This document shows, piece by piece, positions 43,554 through 56,401 of a stretch of 64,000 nucleotides of DNA (position 1 is the first letter of the stretch; every line of letters starts with the position of its first letter). The stretch lies in contig CM074860.1 in assembly GCA_037501455.1 (NCBI GenBank), positions 39,132,501-39,196,500 of the forward strand, written 5' to 3'. The notes beneath the pieces are model-generated. The model was not told the DNA's origin, searched no databases, and worked only from the letters and a program-made list of their open reading frames with translations. The position numbers were made by a program, and so were the translations under genes. Source of the stretch: Lantana camara (lineage: Eukaryota > Streptophyta > Magnoliopsida > Lamiales > Verbenaceae).

Positions 43554-44845
43554 TGTATCACCCCGACTTTTCGGCCGTACAGGTATGACGTGACGAGTGT
43601 GCTAAGTGCACATTTAATTAATTAAGTATGCAATTATATGATTTATTTGAATATTTTTTATATGCCTTATGTTTTTAAATTTAACGTTTTAATACCTTTC
43701 TAACTCGTTTTTAATCCGTTTAACTCCGTTTTCAATTCCGATTTTTGTGAAAACTTGCTTTGCATGAAATATGTGAATTATAAATGTGTTTATATACTTT
43801 AAATGTGTTTTATTTCTTGTTTAGTTGAGTTTTTATTTGTTTTGGTGAAACGGAACTTAAAGGGGGCTAAAGAGCATTTATCACAACTTGGGTTCCAGGC
43901 GGCGTAACTTGAGCTCGAGGATTCAGATTCAAATTCTTAAGCCACCGTTGGACTCGTTTCGACAATTTGGGTTTAACGGAATAAACTTTGTATTTTTCTA
44001 AGCCCGTTTGAACCTCCGAAATTTTCCCGAACCGAGCCTCACAGCGTGACGACCACCTTTGACGATTTTAGCCATAACTCCCTTATTTCTTAACCAAATC
44101 ACCTCATTCTCGGACCTACATAGCCGTAATTAAACCCCCTATCTAATCCTTAACCCCTCATTTTGATCTCAGCCAAGAGAGAAGGAAAAAACGCAGAAAA
44201 CTGGAGGAAGAGAAAGAGGAACCCATCACAATTCATTATTTGAAGATTTTGAGCTCAATCTTCTTCATCCTTCAACCATTTCAAGAGGTAAGCATATATT
44301 CTTGTTTTCCACTGTCTTGTGGTTCTTTTAAGCCATGATTTGCAAGTTTTCATTAAGATTTGAGCATCTTATGGACAAGAGAATGAATAGTAAGGGTTTG
44401 GGTGATTTTTGATGAATTCTTATGTATCCTTGTTGTTTTTCTTGATTTGAAGCTCAATTTATGATCTAGATGACTTTTTTGTTGATTTTATAAATCTTGA
44501 TTTCGTGGTAATTGGTTGTGGATTGAATCGCCATTGTTGAACTCCATGAAACTTGAAGAATGAGATGCATATATTATCACCTTGCTTCCTTGCTTCATTC
44601 TTGAATTCTTGCTACATTTTAAGGCCTGATTTGTGGAGGTTTTTATGTGTGTTTTTGTTGCTTAGCTTCTGCTTTGTTGCCTTGCCTACTCTCCCCATTT
44701 TTCCCTGTTTTGGCTTCATTTCAGAAGCTGCAACCCCAGGGTCGCGGCTGCGATCGTACCAAGAGCAATCTTTGTCATGGACGCAGTGCTTTTTGGGACT
44801 TGTTTCGAGTAGGTGGTCGTGGCCATGACCATTTTATGCTGGAAT
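43554..44845 (+). mobile_element. 3' LTR of the gag-only element, part 1
   Basis: Starts TGTATCACCCCGACTTTTCGG. It has a donor-like site (CAAGAG then GTAAGCAT, GT at 44288) and a palindrome group at 44740-44830. It is broken at 44845 by the TGTTGG-type solo LTR and continues at 56402. Confidence 0.85.
44740..44830. repeat. GGTCGYGGCCRYGACC palindromes in LTR
   Basis: GGTCGCGGCTGCGATC (44740-44755) and GGTCGTGGCCATGACC (44815-44830). As RNA all positions of both pair if G-U is allowed. A third copy (GTCACGGCCGCGAC, 56405-56418) lies on the far side of the nested insertion. They are about 1,190-1,280 nt from the LTR start, the place of the clusters in other families. Confidence 0.75.
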
Positions 44846-46051
44846 TATTGGGAATAGTGCCTAGAAAGCTTGTAAGCTTTGGGACTTTCCTTTATCAAAG
44901 ATAATCTTTGAGTAATATATGAATGATTGTAATCACAGGCGAACGCTTGTTATGTTCCATTACGTGTTTTGTTTGTTTTCATTATGTGCGCATGTCTAGA
45001 ACTCCCCTAATCCGAAGAGGCCATTAAGGACTTTGTCATTATGAGAATGACACATGAAACAAGTTCTTAACTCCATATGCGAGGATTAGAAACATCTCCA
45101 AGTCGATGAGTCTACAGACAGTGGGAGTGTCGACCCTGACTCCATTGAGACTTGCTTGTGTAGTTATGTCCTTAAGAAGGATCACCCGGTTTCATGGAGT
45201 GATAAGTGCATACGTTGATGCGTTCATAATACATGAGGGTGTATGTTGATAGAATGAGTTCACTGAGAGTGCCCCGCGTGAGAAGATTCCAAAATGGGAA
45301 AGGACGTTACTAGAACTTCGAGATTAGGAAATATCTCAGATGTCAATGACGTGAGGAATTAATCCTTAGACTTGAGATTCCACATTATCTCATATGAGCT
45401 AACTCTGTAATCTTTGATATAGGCTCAAAAGGGTGTCGCGTTATAGACACCTGAATTACGGCCTATATTGGAATTACACAAGTGGCACATGGAAATTGTT
45501 GGAGTTAATAAAGGACCTACACTTGTTGTAGGCAAAATGATCTCTTATTAGACAAGTCATTCATGTTCCATCCCAAAATCCTTGCGCAAGGTGGATAGAT
45601 CAAGACATCAAGAAAATGGGGTTTTCTTGGATTGCGATCAAATGGAATATGAAGGGAACTTTGTCTTAAGATTAAGATTGGTAGGGCTCTCAATATTCCC
45701 ATGCCCTACATCATAATCGAGAGATAGGATTATAGGAGGATCATATCCCACTTGATGTCATTGACTGAAAGGTTCTTTCGAATATACATTAATTGATAAA
45801 GTGTATTAATTAATTATGCTTACTGCTAACTGAAATTGAACCTAGAGGGTCTCACACAAATGCTAGGTTCAAAGGGTATTTTGGAAAGATCAAATAATTG
45901 ATCAAAACGAGACCACAATGTAAAGTACATGTGTGGGTTCGAGAGCATGTTTGGGACGTGTGAACCCAATTAAGGAATTGGATCATATGTTAATTAATGG
46001 AAGAATTAAAAATTAAGACCAAATATAATTAATTGGGGAATTAATTATAAA

Positions 46052-49000
46052 TGTAGCACCCCAAGCGGTGGGGCACCACCCCCCCGCACTATGACTCGAC
46101 ACGTGGTACGAAATGGAAAGTCCGCACACGCACCAAGTCACAGCGAACGGGTGACAAACGAAAAATCCAACTTAAGCTAGGCAGTACCTAAACCCTGTAC
46201 AAGTAAAATATGTAAAAACCCGAATACGGAAGCGATGCAACATAAGAACTAACAAAAACTTTAATTAACCAACATAAATAAACGGGTTCAACTAATTCCA
46301 CGAACCTGTCCTAACCTGTCCCGAATTCAAACATACAACAAAGACGGGTTCAACTAATCCATGCCCTGTCCTAACCTGTCCCGAAAATTCATATAATCAA
46401 AGCATAAAGATAATCCTGTACAGAACATACTATATACATAATTTCCATACATAATTTCGAACAAAGTACTTAACAAAAATCAAATGGACTGACACAGACT
46501 CGACAGACCCGACTCAAAGCCGCCTAGCTCGAACACCAACAACTTGCACCTGTAAACTAAAAACATAGGTAGGGCGAGGGTCAGTCCACTGACTGAGTGA
46601 GGGGGGCTGAACTCACACACACTATACATAATAAGGAGCAGAGCACGTATCAAAAGAAAGATTATGAACCGGAAGTAGGGTTTTGTATACCAAAACCATT
46701 TTCAAATCAAACTTATACATATCATATCAAATCAAACTTATACATATCTTATCAAATCAAACTTATACATATCTTATCTTATTCATAACTTAACAAACTG
46801 AGCATACTCATATTTTATTAAAAGAGAAAGCTCCTATCCCGTTTCATAATCAACATAACATATCATAATCATATACCCGGCGGCGAGTACGGGTCTCCCA
46901 CCTTACTTCCATATCGAATCATACAAATCATAACAGAAAACAAACAAATATCAAAAATAATCCAACCCCAACACCATGTAGTTCGGGGAGTAAACCCTCA
47001 CTACTCATACAGATACAAACACACAAGGGGTCGCTAACCCACACTGTGCCTTCCCCGGTTATCCACCGAGGGCTCAAGATAGCACGCCTTCCCAACCTCC
47101 CTAGGTCGCACATGAGTATCTCAAATGAGAACGTGCACAAGGGTCATAACCGGCGACCCCATGGTCGTCCTGGGACTCCCTTACCCACGTCTCGTGGCCC
47201 AACATATCAAAACGAAGCACATCAGATCAGATCATAACTCGCTACATACCAAACTTATCATATCATATCAAAATCATACTTACGTACCTTATCGAAGCAT
47301 ACCATACCTTGCAACTTAGCATATGCTATAAACGTACCTCTCCGTGTCATCCTAATCCGCAGCTGGTATGAAGACACACAGTTTGGAGCATAGCCTCGTT
47401 GCAAAACATTTCAAGCTTAAATACGCTCGTACATATACAGTTCAAAAACCTTTAATCGTATGACAAATTCATAAACATATCATATAAACACATATCTATT
47501 ATATATAAATATAATAGAATAGTCGAATGCAGGCTTGAAAACGAGCACAGAGGGTTGTAGGTCATTGTAACTAAAACAAAAATCCTAAAACCTCACCTTA
47601 CACCGACGAGAACGGAAAACACAAGCCAAGAAGTCCCACTGGAACCCAAACAGCTGACAGACACTCCCTGGAAAAACCCTGATCGACTGAACACACAGAA
47701 CACAAGACTCAGACTCGAATCACAACTACAAAGACGTACGGCCATGCTCACGAATACATATGATGCAACATATAATCCATATTTATTCAACCGAGTCATT
47801 CAGAGCATATTATAATTCATATTACATATCAAGAGATGCATAGCTTATAAATTCATAACATTTATTACATAAAATAAATTAAGACATTAAGAATTCAATT
47901 CATATCATGCACTAATTCTCGAAAGGATAAACGCAAAATGCATAACAATTTCACACGTAAATACATATTAACATATTTCACAATATTCAACAATTAGCAT
48001 ACTTAAATAATTTATTCAAATCGATCATAACTCATTCTTTGGTGATTTAATTATTATGAGTCTCATAATAATACGAATAATTTAGATCCTTAATTTGAAT
48101 TAATATCCCCTAAACAAGAAATATTCTCAAGTAGATAGGCTTAAACGAGGCAAATAAATTCAATAAATCGTAAATCAAGATTTCATATATCGTATCACAT
48201 TTCCTAGCATCAAACACTTCAAAATTTCAATTTGTATTACATACATAATCGAATTTTACAATTAAAACAATTATCGAAAATAAATACAATAACTTCAAAA
48301 ATTTATATAAAATCACCCGGACATCCGATTGACGAACGAGAAGTGGCGTTGGACTCACCACAAAGAAACGGACCTACTGTCCGAAAGTCGCCGGAATGCC
48401 GCCACCGCAACCGGCCGAACAGCCACCGGCCGTCACCGGAATACCGCCTCCGGTGGTCGGAAAAATCCCCGGAAGGACAGAAACGTGCACCTCGGCCTGC
48501 TTGACAAAAGCCCTCAACCAATTTCAAAAAATAACAAACACACAGGACTTCGTTGATGAAAAACCGGACGAAATCCCAACGACAGAAACTGAAATTAAAC
48601 GCAAACCGTAAAACCAAAATGAAATCCGAGCATACCGTTGGAAAGCCCTTAGCGAGGCCTTCGAAAGCCCCAAGCCAAACTATCGGAAAAACCGCCGGAA
48701 AAATGGGCCGCCGGTCCGCCGCCAACGGCCGGTTCTTGGGCTGCCACTTACATGGAAAAATCGGCCTCGTCGTGCTGAGTAATTCTTGTAAAGGGGCCGA
48801 TGTCAAAAACTCACCGGAAAAGGCCGAACCGCCGCCTCCAAGTTACGCCGCTGCTGCCTCGCCGGAACGACCCCTTGCGGTGGTTTTCGTGCTGAACAGA
48901 GGCCGGAATCGACACGGGAGGGTCCAAAAATGTAGGGTAGGGTAGCGGTTGGCCGACGAAGTGGTGGCGCCACCCGCCACTTTCAGGCCGCCGTTGCGCC

Positions 49001-49522
49001 ACCATGGGTCATCGGTTGGCCACGATCTTGGTACGGTTGTGACGGGCTCGTCGAGTTGACAAATTTCCACTACTCACACTTTGAATTCCATCGAGAAACG
49101 AGCGAGAATGGGCTTGTGCGTGTAATTACACCTTGACTGCATGAATAGTGCTGATCGCTGGAGAAATACGCTGAGGCTCGAGCTGAAGTTTTGGCATGCA
49201 AAACGAGGATCCGGGGTATATATCTCGGGTCCTCGTACACTAAAACGATCCGAAGAACGGGCTAACGAAGTCAGAATTGGGCAAACTTAGCGTCTACAGA
49301 CTTGTCTCGATGCCCCAAACGCGTTGAAGGGGTCAAAAAAGTTGAAAACTCGATCGAACGAGAAATGACCGAAAGACCCCTAAAAAGAGAAAATTACAAA
49401 GGGGCCCCTAAACTCTAAAAGAGTTCAAAATAGGGCCACGAAAAATATAAAATCACACAATTAAACACATTAAAAGGTTGAAACGTGGCGTACCTTACAC
49501 GTTGGACGAGCGGGGTGTCACA
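46052..49522 (-). mobile_element. LARD 3' LTR, 3,471 bp
   Basis: Minus strand TGTGACACCCCGCTCGTCC to CTTGGGGTGCTACA. A GC-rich, CCGG/CGGCCG-laden block lies at about 48390-49050. A donor-like TGTG then GTGAGT is at 48358 (minus strand). Open frames over the GC-rich block on both strands, up to 167 codons, show no known motif, and the 5' LTR copy differs in length because of small indels. Confidence 0.92.
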
Positions 49523-49540
49523 ATCTCCCCTCCTTCAAAA
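49523..49540 (-). promoter_or_regulatory. polypurine tract of the LARD
   Basis: Minus strand TTTTGAAGGAGGGGAGAT directly before TGTGACACC, the start of the 3' LTR. Confidence 0.88.
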
Positions 49541-51943
49541 GGACCTGTCCTCAGGTCCTATTATTGAGTTGTAAAGCTTCGAACTGGAATACTTCAATCC
49601 ATCTCCTGAAATCGTGTAGAGTCACAGCCCTGGCAGTGAAGTTTACTCCCACTGATTGCATCAACTCCCTGCAGAGTTCCGTAGTCACAGAGGTTTGTTC
49701 AAAAACTTGACCGTTGGTCGCTTCAAACTCGTTCGATCCCCCACTAGGACACTGCACCCAAAGCTCGATACCGTCGCTTCCTCGTCAATAGCAAACCAAC
49801 AACAGGCCATACGAAACTCAGCCGCGACAAACAATAGAGAATCCCATCTCTCAGCACGCAAGAGAGAGAGCCCCGTCTCCCGGCACATCAAAAGAGAGAA
49901 CCCCGTCCCTCAGGCACATAATTGAGAGAACCCCGTCTCCCAACCACATCGAGAGAGAGCCCCGTCTCTCAACCTAAGTCTGGCAGACTTCCACATCTTC
50001 CAAACATCCTAGTTTGAGAAAATCCAACATTTCTCAAACCCTATATTCGAGAGAATCCAACATCTCCCAAACATCTAACTCCAAGAGAATCCAGCATCTC
50101 TTGCTCACATAATTTAGAAAGAATCCAGCATCTTTCTATCACATAAATAGGGAGAATCCCACATCTCCCTAACACGTAAATAGAGAGATCTCAACAACTC
50201 CCTAGCATACAAATTCACTTACTTAACATTCAAATAGTCACGCATCGAAGTAAACACTGGATGCAACATGAGATGCATGTTTAGTGTACCTTATCACAAC
50301 TGATATCGGTGTCCCTAGAGTATACACTCATCATCCATGCTCAACTCAAGGGGGATATCGTGATGGAATCTCTGTAAAATAAAATCACAATATGCTTGTA
50401 GGTGCATGAAGGGTTAGTGAGTAACCAAAGAAATTATAAGCACTGAAGCACGGATAGTTCACGCAAGCAGGTAATCCATTTAGTTTACAAGAATTCACAA
50501 CAGCAACAAATTTTAAGTTATGAAAATTACAGCAGTTAGTCACGTTATTACACTCGAGCAACATCAAACATTACACATTGTCACATATGTCAAGCAAAAT
50601 AATTATAATTACTTATGAAATGCATGAGTGCAAATGCCATGGATGCTTAAGGTACCGTTCACCGTAGTAATGGTAAGCTTTATCTCGGCACCTAATTCCT
50701 TGTTTGTTGAATTATTAGCTTGTTTCGAACTGTTGATCATTTCTTATTTTTCCCCACGGTCTTCTTATCTTCAGAATTATCTAGCATCACTTGGACATTT
50801 CCACGGCTTGGAAGTACGATTTCTTGAACCTGAAGTCTTCTACGCTTATGGAATTAGCATTTTGTCTTTTCTTTAGTAATTACTCTCCGATTGTTTCCCG
50901 AGTCTTCTTCAAGGTTGTCACTTTGATCAAAACTTCCTTGGTTCACTCTTTAGGAGTTCATATAATTAAATGAACCCCCTTTTCCAATTGTTTATACTTG
51001 ATCGCCCAAAATCCACCCAGAATTTCTTTACTTTTCTTTATCATTCCCATTTGTTGTTTCCTGTCTTTCAACGTAATCCCACAACACAACAATTCCTAGA
51101 AATACCCCAACTTTCATCAAATCATTTATGAGGCTACGAGCATTGCATCATGCAGAGAGATTGACCACAACCCAACGTTCTATCTTACATGCATTCACCC
51201 TATATCTTGAAGCTATTAGCTCAATCGTATATTTTCTGGTCAAACCCTGTTCGAATTCAAATGTTGCTTCGACCAAGACAGCATGTAGTGGATCAGGTAG
51301 GAGAACACCTAAAGTACAACCACGAAGCTAATGCATGTGGGGTTAGGGATATGAATGGCATACACTCCTTAATCAACAAGGAAGACAATCAAGCACGTAG
51401 GACAAAGGTTCTAATTTAATTTACAATTTAATTCAATGCATGATGCACGTGCTATGAATGCAGAATACCTGTTTCCGTAATATTAGCATCGAAGCCTTTA
51501 TGGAATTCTTGTATAGATTCATTTGCTTTTCATCCAAGTAGTCAGAAGATGGGAGTTTCAAATCCTCCTTCACGAATTTGTAGAAGTAGGAAGTGTTGTC
51601 TCGATCAACTTCAATTTTTGACATCAAGTCAACACCCTATAATTCACAAATGGACCAAATATCTATGCATGTGGGTTAGTACGTGGGTATGTCAAGTAAT
51701 GAAAGCAATTATGAGCACCTAATTAATGCGGATGTAACACGTAATCTACTAAAATTTAAACTGTAATAATGATAAATTTGCAAAAATCGTAATCATAGTG
51801 TGCACATAATCATATAAGTTCAAACAAATTCATGCAGAGAAGTCAAAATTTCACATCAGACGAATGCAATGCACAAGTATTCCTATGCCGTACAACCTAA
51901 ACTGACACGACACGACTCCAGAGCACCGGTTCTGAACCTGGTA
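49541..51943 (-). other. LARD internal region, non-coding
   Basis: 2.4 kb without gag, pol or any recognisable protein; the longest minus-strand frames are about 65 codons. The part at about 50650-51110 is homologous, in inverse orientation, to 62014-62500, with shared text such as GGCGATCAAGTATAAACAAT and CAAGAAATxGTAxTTCCAAG. The stretch 49836-50204 is an array of hairpins. Other parts are AT-rich and featureless. Confidence 0.8.
49836..50204 (-). repeat. tandem array of about 12 hairpins with varying stems and a constant loop
   Basis: Units of about 33-37 bp, each an inverted repeat. Perfect examples on the plus strand: stem GTTTGAGAAA (50012-50039, 10 bp), CAAGAGA (50082-50103), TAGAAAGA (50115-50138) and TAGGGAGA (50148-50171). 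The loop is ATCCAACA, ATCCAGCA, ATCCAGCA and ATCCCACA respectively. Units near 49836, 49865, 49895, 49923, 49951, 49981, 50046 and 50181 are similar with loops like ACCCCG/GCCCCG or with mismatched stems. The element's own RNA is the complement, with loop TGTTGGAT. Different stems that each keep self-pairing point to selection or to a copying process acting on structure. Confidence 0.85.
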
Positions 51944-51955
51944 GCTCTGATACCA
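51944..51955 (-). promoter_or_regulatory. primer-binding site of the LARD
   Basis: Minus strand TGGTATCAGAGC, 7 bp from the end of the 5' LTR; identical to the chromovirus primer site. Confidence 0.92.
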
Positions 51956-51962
51956 CTTAAGA

Positions 51963-54900
51963 TGTAGCACCCCAAGCGGTGGGGCACCACACCCCCGCAC
52001 TATGACTCGACACGTGGTACGAAATGGAAAGTCCGCACATGCACCAAGTCACAGCGAACGGGTGACAAACGAAAAATCCAACTTCAGCTAGGCGGTACCT
52101 AAACCCTGTACAAGTAAAATATGTAAAAACCCGAATGCGGAAGCAATGCAACATATGAACTAACAAAAACTTTAATTAACCAACATAAATAAACGGGTTC
52201 AACTAATTCCACGAACCTGTCCTAACCTGTCCCGAATTCAAACATACAACAAAGACGGGTTCAACTAATCCATGCCCTGTCCTAAACTGTCCCGAAAATT
52301 CATATAATCAAAGCATAAAGATAATCCTATACAGAACATACTATACATAATTTCCATACATAATTTCGAACAAAGTACTTAACAAAAATCAAACGGACTG
52401 ATACAGACTCGACAGACCCGACTCAAAGCCGCCTAGCTCGAACACCAACAACTTGCACCTACAAACTAAAAACATAGGTGGGGCGAGGGTCAGTCCACTG
52501 ACTGAGTGAGGGGGGCTGAACTCACACACACTATACATAATAAGGAGCAGAGCACGTATCAAAAGAAAGATTATGAACCGGGAGTAGGGTTTTGCATACC
52601 AAAACCATTTTCAAATCAAACTTATACATATCTTATCAAATCAAACTTATACATATCTTATCAAATCAAACTTATATATATCTTATCTTATTCATAACTT
52701 AACAAACTGAGCATACTCATATTTTATTAAAAGAGAAAGCTCCTATCCCGTTTCATAATCAACATAACATATCATAATCATATACCCGGCGGCGAGTACG
52801 GTTCTCCCACCTTACTTCCATATCGAATCATACAAATCATAACAGAAAACAAACAAATATAAAAAATAATCCAACCCCAACACCATGTAGTTCGGGGAGC
52901 AAACCCTCACTACTCATACAGATACAAACACACAAGGGGTAGCTAACCCACACTGTGCCTTCCCCGGTTATCCACCGAGGGCTCAAGATACCACGCCTTC
53001 CCAACCTCCCTAGGTCACACGTGAGTATCTCAAATGAGAACGTGCACAGGGGTCATAACCGGCGACCCGATGGTCGTCCCGGGTCTCCCTTACCCACGTC
53101 TCGTGGCCCAACATATCAAAACGAAGCATATCAGATCAGATCATAACTCGCTACATACCAAACTTATCATATTGTATCAAAATCATATTTACGTACCTTA
53201 TCGAAGCATACCATACCTTGCAACTTAGCATATGCCATAAACGTACCTCTCTGTGTCATCCTAATCGGCAGCTGGTATGAAGACACACGGTTTGGAGCAT
53301 AGCCTCATTGCAAAACATTTCAAGCTTACATATGCTCGTACATATACAGTTCGAAAACCTTTAATCGTATGACAAATTCATAAACATATCATATAAACAC
53401 ATATCTATTATATATAAATATAATAGAATAGTCGCATGCAGGCTTGAAAACGAGCACAGAGGGTTGTAGGTCATTGTAACTAAAACAAAAATCCTACAAC
53501 CTCACCTTACACCGACGAGAACGGAAAACACAAGCCAAGAAGTCCCACTGGAACCCAAACAGCTGACATAAACTCCCTGGAAAAACCCTGATCGACTGAA
53601 CACACAGAACACAAGACTCAGACTCGAATCACAACTACAAAGACGCACGGCCACGCTCACGAATACACATGATGCAACATATAATCCATATTTATTCAAC
53701 CGAGTCATTCAGAGCATATTATAATTCATATTACATATCAAGAGATACATAGCTTATAAATTCATAACATTTATTACATAAAATAAATTAAGACATTAAG
53801 AATTCAATTCATATCATGCACTAATTCTCGAAAGGATAAACGCAAAATGCACAACAATTTCACACGTAAATATATATTAACATATTTCACAATATTCAGC
53901 AATTAGCATACTTAAATAATTTATTCAAATCGATCATAACTCATTCTTTGATGATTTAATTATTATGAGTCTCATAATAATACGAATAATTTAGATCCTT
54001 AATTTGCATTAATATCCCCTAAACAAGAAATATTCTCAAGTAGATAGGCTTAAATGAGGCAAATAAATTCAATAAATCGTAAATCAAGATTTCATATATC
54101 GTATCACATTTCCTAGCATCAAACACTTCAAAATTTCAATTTGTATTACATACATAATCGAATTTTACAATTAAAACAATTATCGAAAATAAATACAATA
54201 ACTTCAAAAATTCATATAAAATCAACCGGACATCCGATTGACGAACGGGAAGTGGCGTTGGACTCACCACAAAGAAATGGACCTACTTTCCCAAAGTCGC
54301 TGGAATGCCGCCACCGTAACCGGCCGAACAGCCACCGGCCATCACTGGAATACCGCCTCCGGTGGTCGGAAAAATCCCCGGAAGGACAGAAACGTGCGCC
54401 TCGGCCTGCTTGACAAAAGCCCTCAACCAATTTCAGGAAATAACAAACACACAGGACTTCGTTGACGAAAAACCGAACCAAATCCCAACGACGGAAACTG
54501 AAATTAAAAGCAAACCGTAAAACGAAATGAAATCCGAGTATACCGTTGGAAAGCCCGTAGCGAGGCCTTCGAAAGCCCCAAGCCAAACCATCGGAAAAAC
54601 AGCCGGAAAAATGGGCCGCCGGTCCGCCGCCAACGGCCGGTTCTTGGGCCACTACTTACACGGAAAAATCGGCCTCGTCGTGCTGAGTAATTCTTGTAAA
54701 GGGCCCGATGTCAAAAACTCGCCGGAAAAGGCCGAACCGCCGCCTCCAAGTTGCACCGCTGCTGCCTCGCCGGAACCACCCCTTGCGGTGGTTTTCGTGC
54801 TGAAAGGAGGCCGGAATCGACACGGGGAGGGTCCAAAAATGTAGGGTAGGGTAGCGGTTGGCCGACGAAAGTCGCCGGATCACAGGCGACGAAGTGGTGG

Positions 54901-55455
54901 TGCCACCCGCCACTTTCAGGCCGCCGTTGCACCGCCGTGGGTCATCGGTTGGCCAGGATCTTGGTACGGTTGTGACGGGCTCGTCGAGCTGATAAATTTC
55001 CACTACTCACACTTCGAATTCCGTCGAGAAACGAGTGAGAACGGGCTTGTGCGTGTAATTACACCTTGACTGCATGAATAGTGCTGATCGCTGGAGAAAT
55101 ACACTGAGGCTGGAGCTGAAGTTCTGGCACGAAAAACAAGGATCCGGGGTATATATCTCGGGTCCTCGTACACTAAAACGATCCGAAGAACGGGCTAACG
55201 AAGTCAGAATTGGGCAAACTTAGAGTCTATGGACTCGTCTCGATGCCCCAAACACGTTGAAGGGGTCAAAAAAGTCAAAAACTCGATCGAACGAGAAATG
55301 ACCGAAAGACCCCTAAAAAGAGAAAATTACAAAGGGGCCCCTAAACTCTAAAAGAGTTCAAAATAGGGCCACGAAAAATATAAAATCACACAATTAAACA
55401 CATTAAAAGGTTGAGACGTGGCGTACCTTACACGTCGGACGAGCGGGGTGTCACA
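51963..55455 (-). mobile_element. LARD 5' LTR, 3,493 bp
   Basis: Aligns throughout with 46052-49522. Differences are scattered substitutions and small indels, for example an additional AGTCGCCGGATCACAGGCG-like stretch near 54880 that is absent from the other copy. Confidence 0.92.
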
Positions 55456-56401
55456 ATAAAGCCACGATAAAATTAATTAGAGAATTAATTATATAGCCCA
55501 AAAGGAAATTAATTAGGAATTAATTTTATCCCATTAGAATGAATTAGTGAATTAATTGTAAAGTCCTTCATGGAATTTATTGGAGAATTAATTCAAGATA
55601 TTTAATTATTTAATATTTCTAATTTGATTAGAATAAATAAATAAGTTAAATATAAAATATCTTCTATTTAATATTATTCTAATTTGATTAAAATAAGATA
55701 TTATTAAGACAAGATATTTAATTACTATTGGAATAATTAAATATTCCTAATTTGATTAGAAGGAGCTCTTTCTAGAAGAATAATATCTTCTTTAAATAAG
55801 ATGTTATTGCTTGGAGAGAAAGAAAAATAGAAGAAAAGTCAAACTAGTAATCATGTTCCTAAAATAGACTTAGCGTTTAGGAAACCCCATATATATATCA
55901 ATAGCTGATGGAAATATTTTTTCAATCGCATATTCAGATTGAAAAAATACGAGTTTCTTGGGAATAAGAAATCAGTTCGTTAAGACGAGGTCCCGAGGGT
56001 ACGTTTTTTGAGGTAAAGGGCGTGGCAGTTCAATCTTTGTCAAACAGGAGTTTTGAAGAGAGATTTAATCATGCTCTTTATTTAATCTCGTTTCTTGTTT
56101 CTTTAATACACATGTTATAATACTAGCATACTCACTAACAAGATTTGAATCTAAGTTGTTGTGGATTATTACTCTTGAGGATTTCTACTTCGGAATCTCG
56201 AAGAAAGAATCGTTCAAGAAATGGGGATTTCATGCCACATGAAGGACGTTTGAGGGTGGCTCAATACGTTTCAAGAAAGCTTCAATTCTTGTAAGTTTCT
56301 TTAATCCCAAATTTTTTAAACGAACATTGCAAGATCCCGATCCCTTTTGGAAAAGTTTTTAATCTTCTGTTGCGTTTTGCTTTGTGTTTTCCAACAGTAA
56401 T

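Larger units (their letters stand above)
46052..55455 (-). mobile_element. LARD: non-coding LTR element, 9,404 bp
   Basis: Two LTRs of 3.47 and 3.49 kb, very similar to each other, perfect target-site duplication ATAAA (46047-46051 and 55456-55460), initiator-Met primer site at 51955-51944 and polypurine tract at 49523-49540, all on the minus strand. The 2.44-kb interior has no gag or pol. Mobilisation would need proteins from another element; the shared primer and purine tract point to gypsy relatives. It sits inside the solo LTR 44846-56396. Confidence 0.93.
44846..56396 (+). mobile_element. TGTTGG-type solo LTR (about 2.14 kb) carrying a nested LARD
   Basis: Left end TATTGGGAATAGTGCC (one change from TGTTGGGAATAG), right end GTTTTCCAACA, so the ends are inverted repeats. 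Flanks GGAAT (44841-44845) and GTAAT (56397-56401) make a duplication with one mismatch. The surrounding gypsy LTR is continuous when it is removed. The LTR itself is 44846-46051 plus 55461-56396. TGTTGG...CCAACA ends suggest Ty1/copia, but no coding part is present to prove it. Confidence 0.7.

Noticed and set aside
48303..48806. 167-codon minus-strand frame in the LARD LTR
   Set aside because: It lies in a GC-rich LTR block; the copy in the other LTR (54212-54652) is shifted and shortened by indels, so there is no sign of protein selection.
49836..50204. CRISPR-like array
   Set aside because: Repeats are not identical, spacers are not unique, each unit is itself a hairpin, and the context is a plant LTR element.
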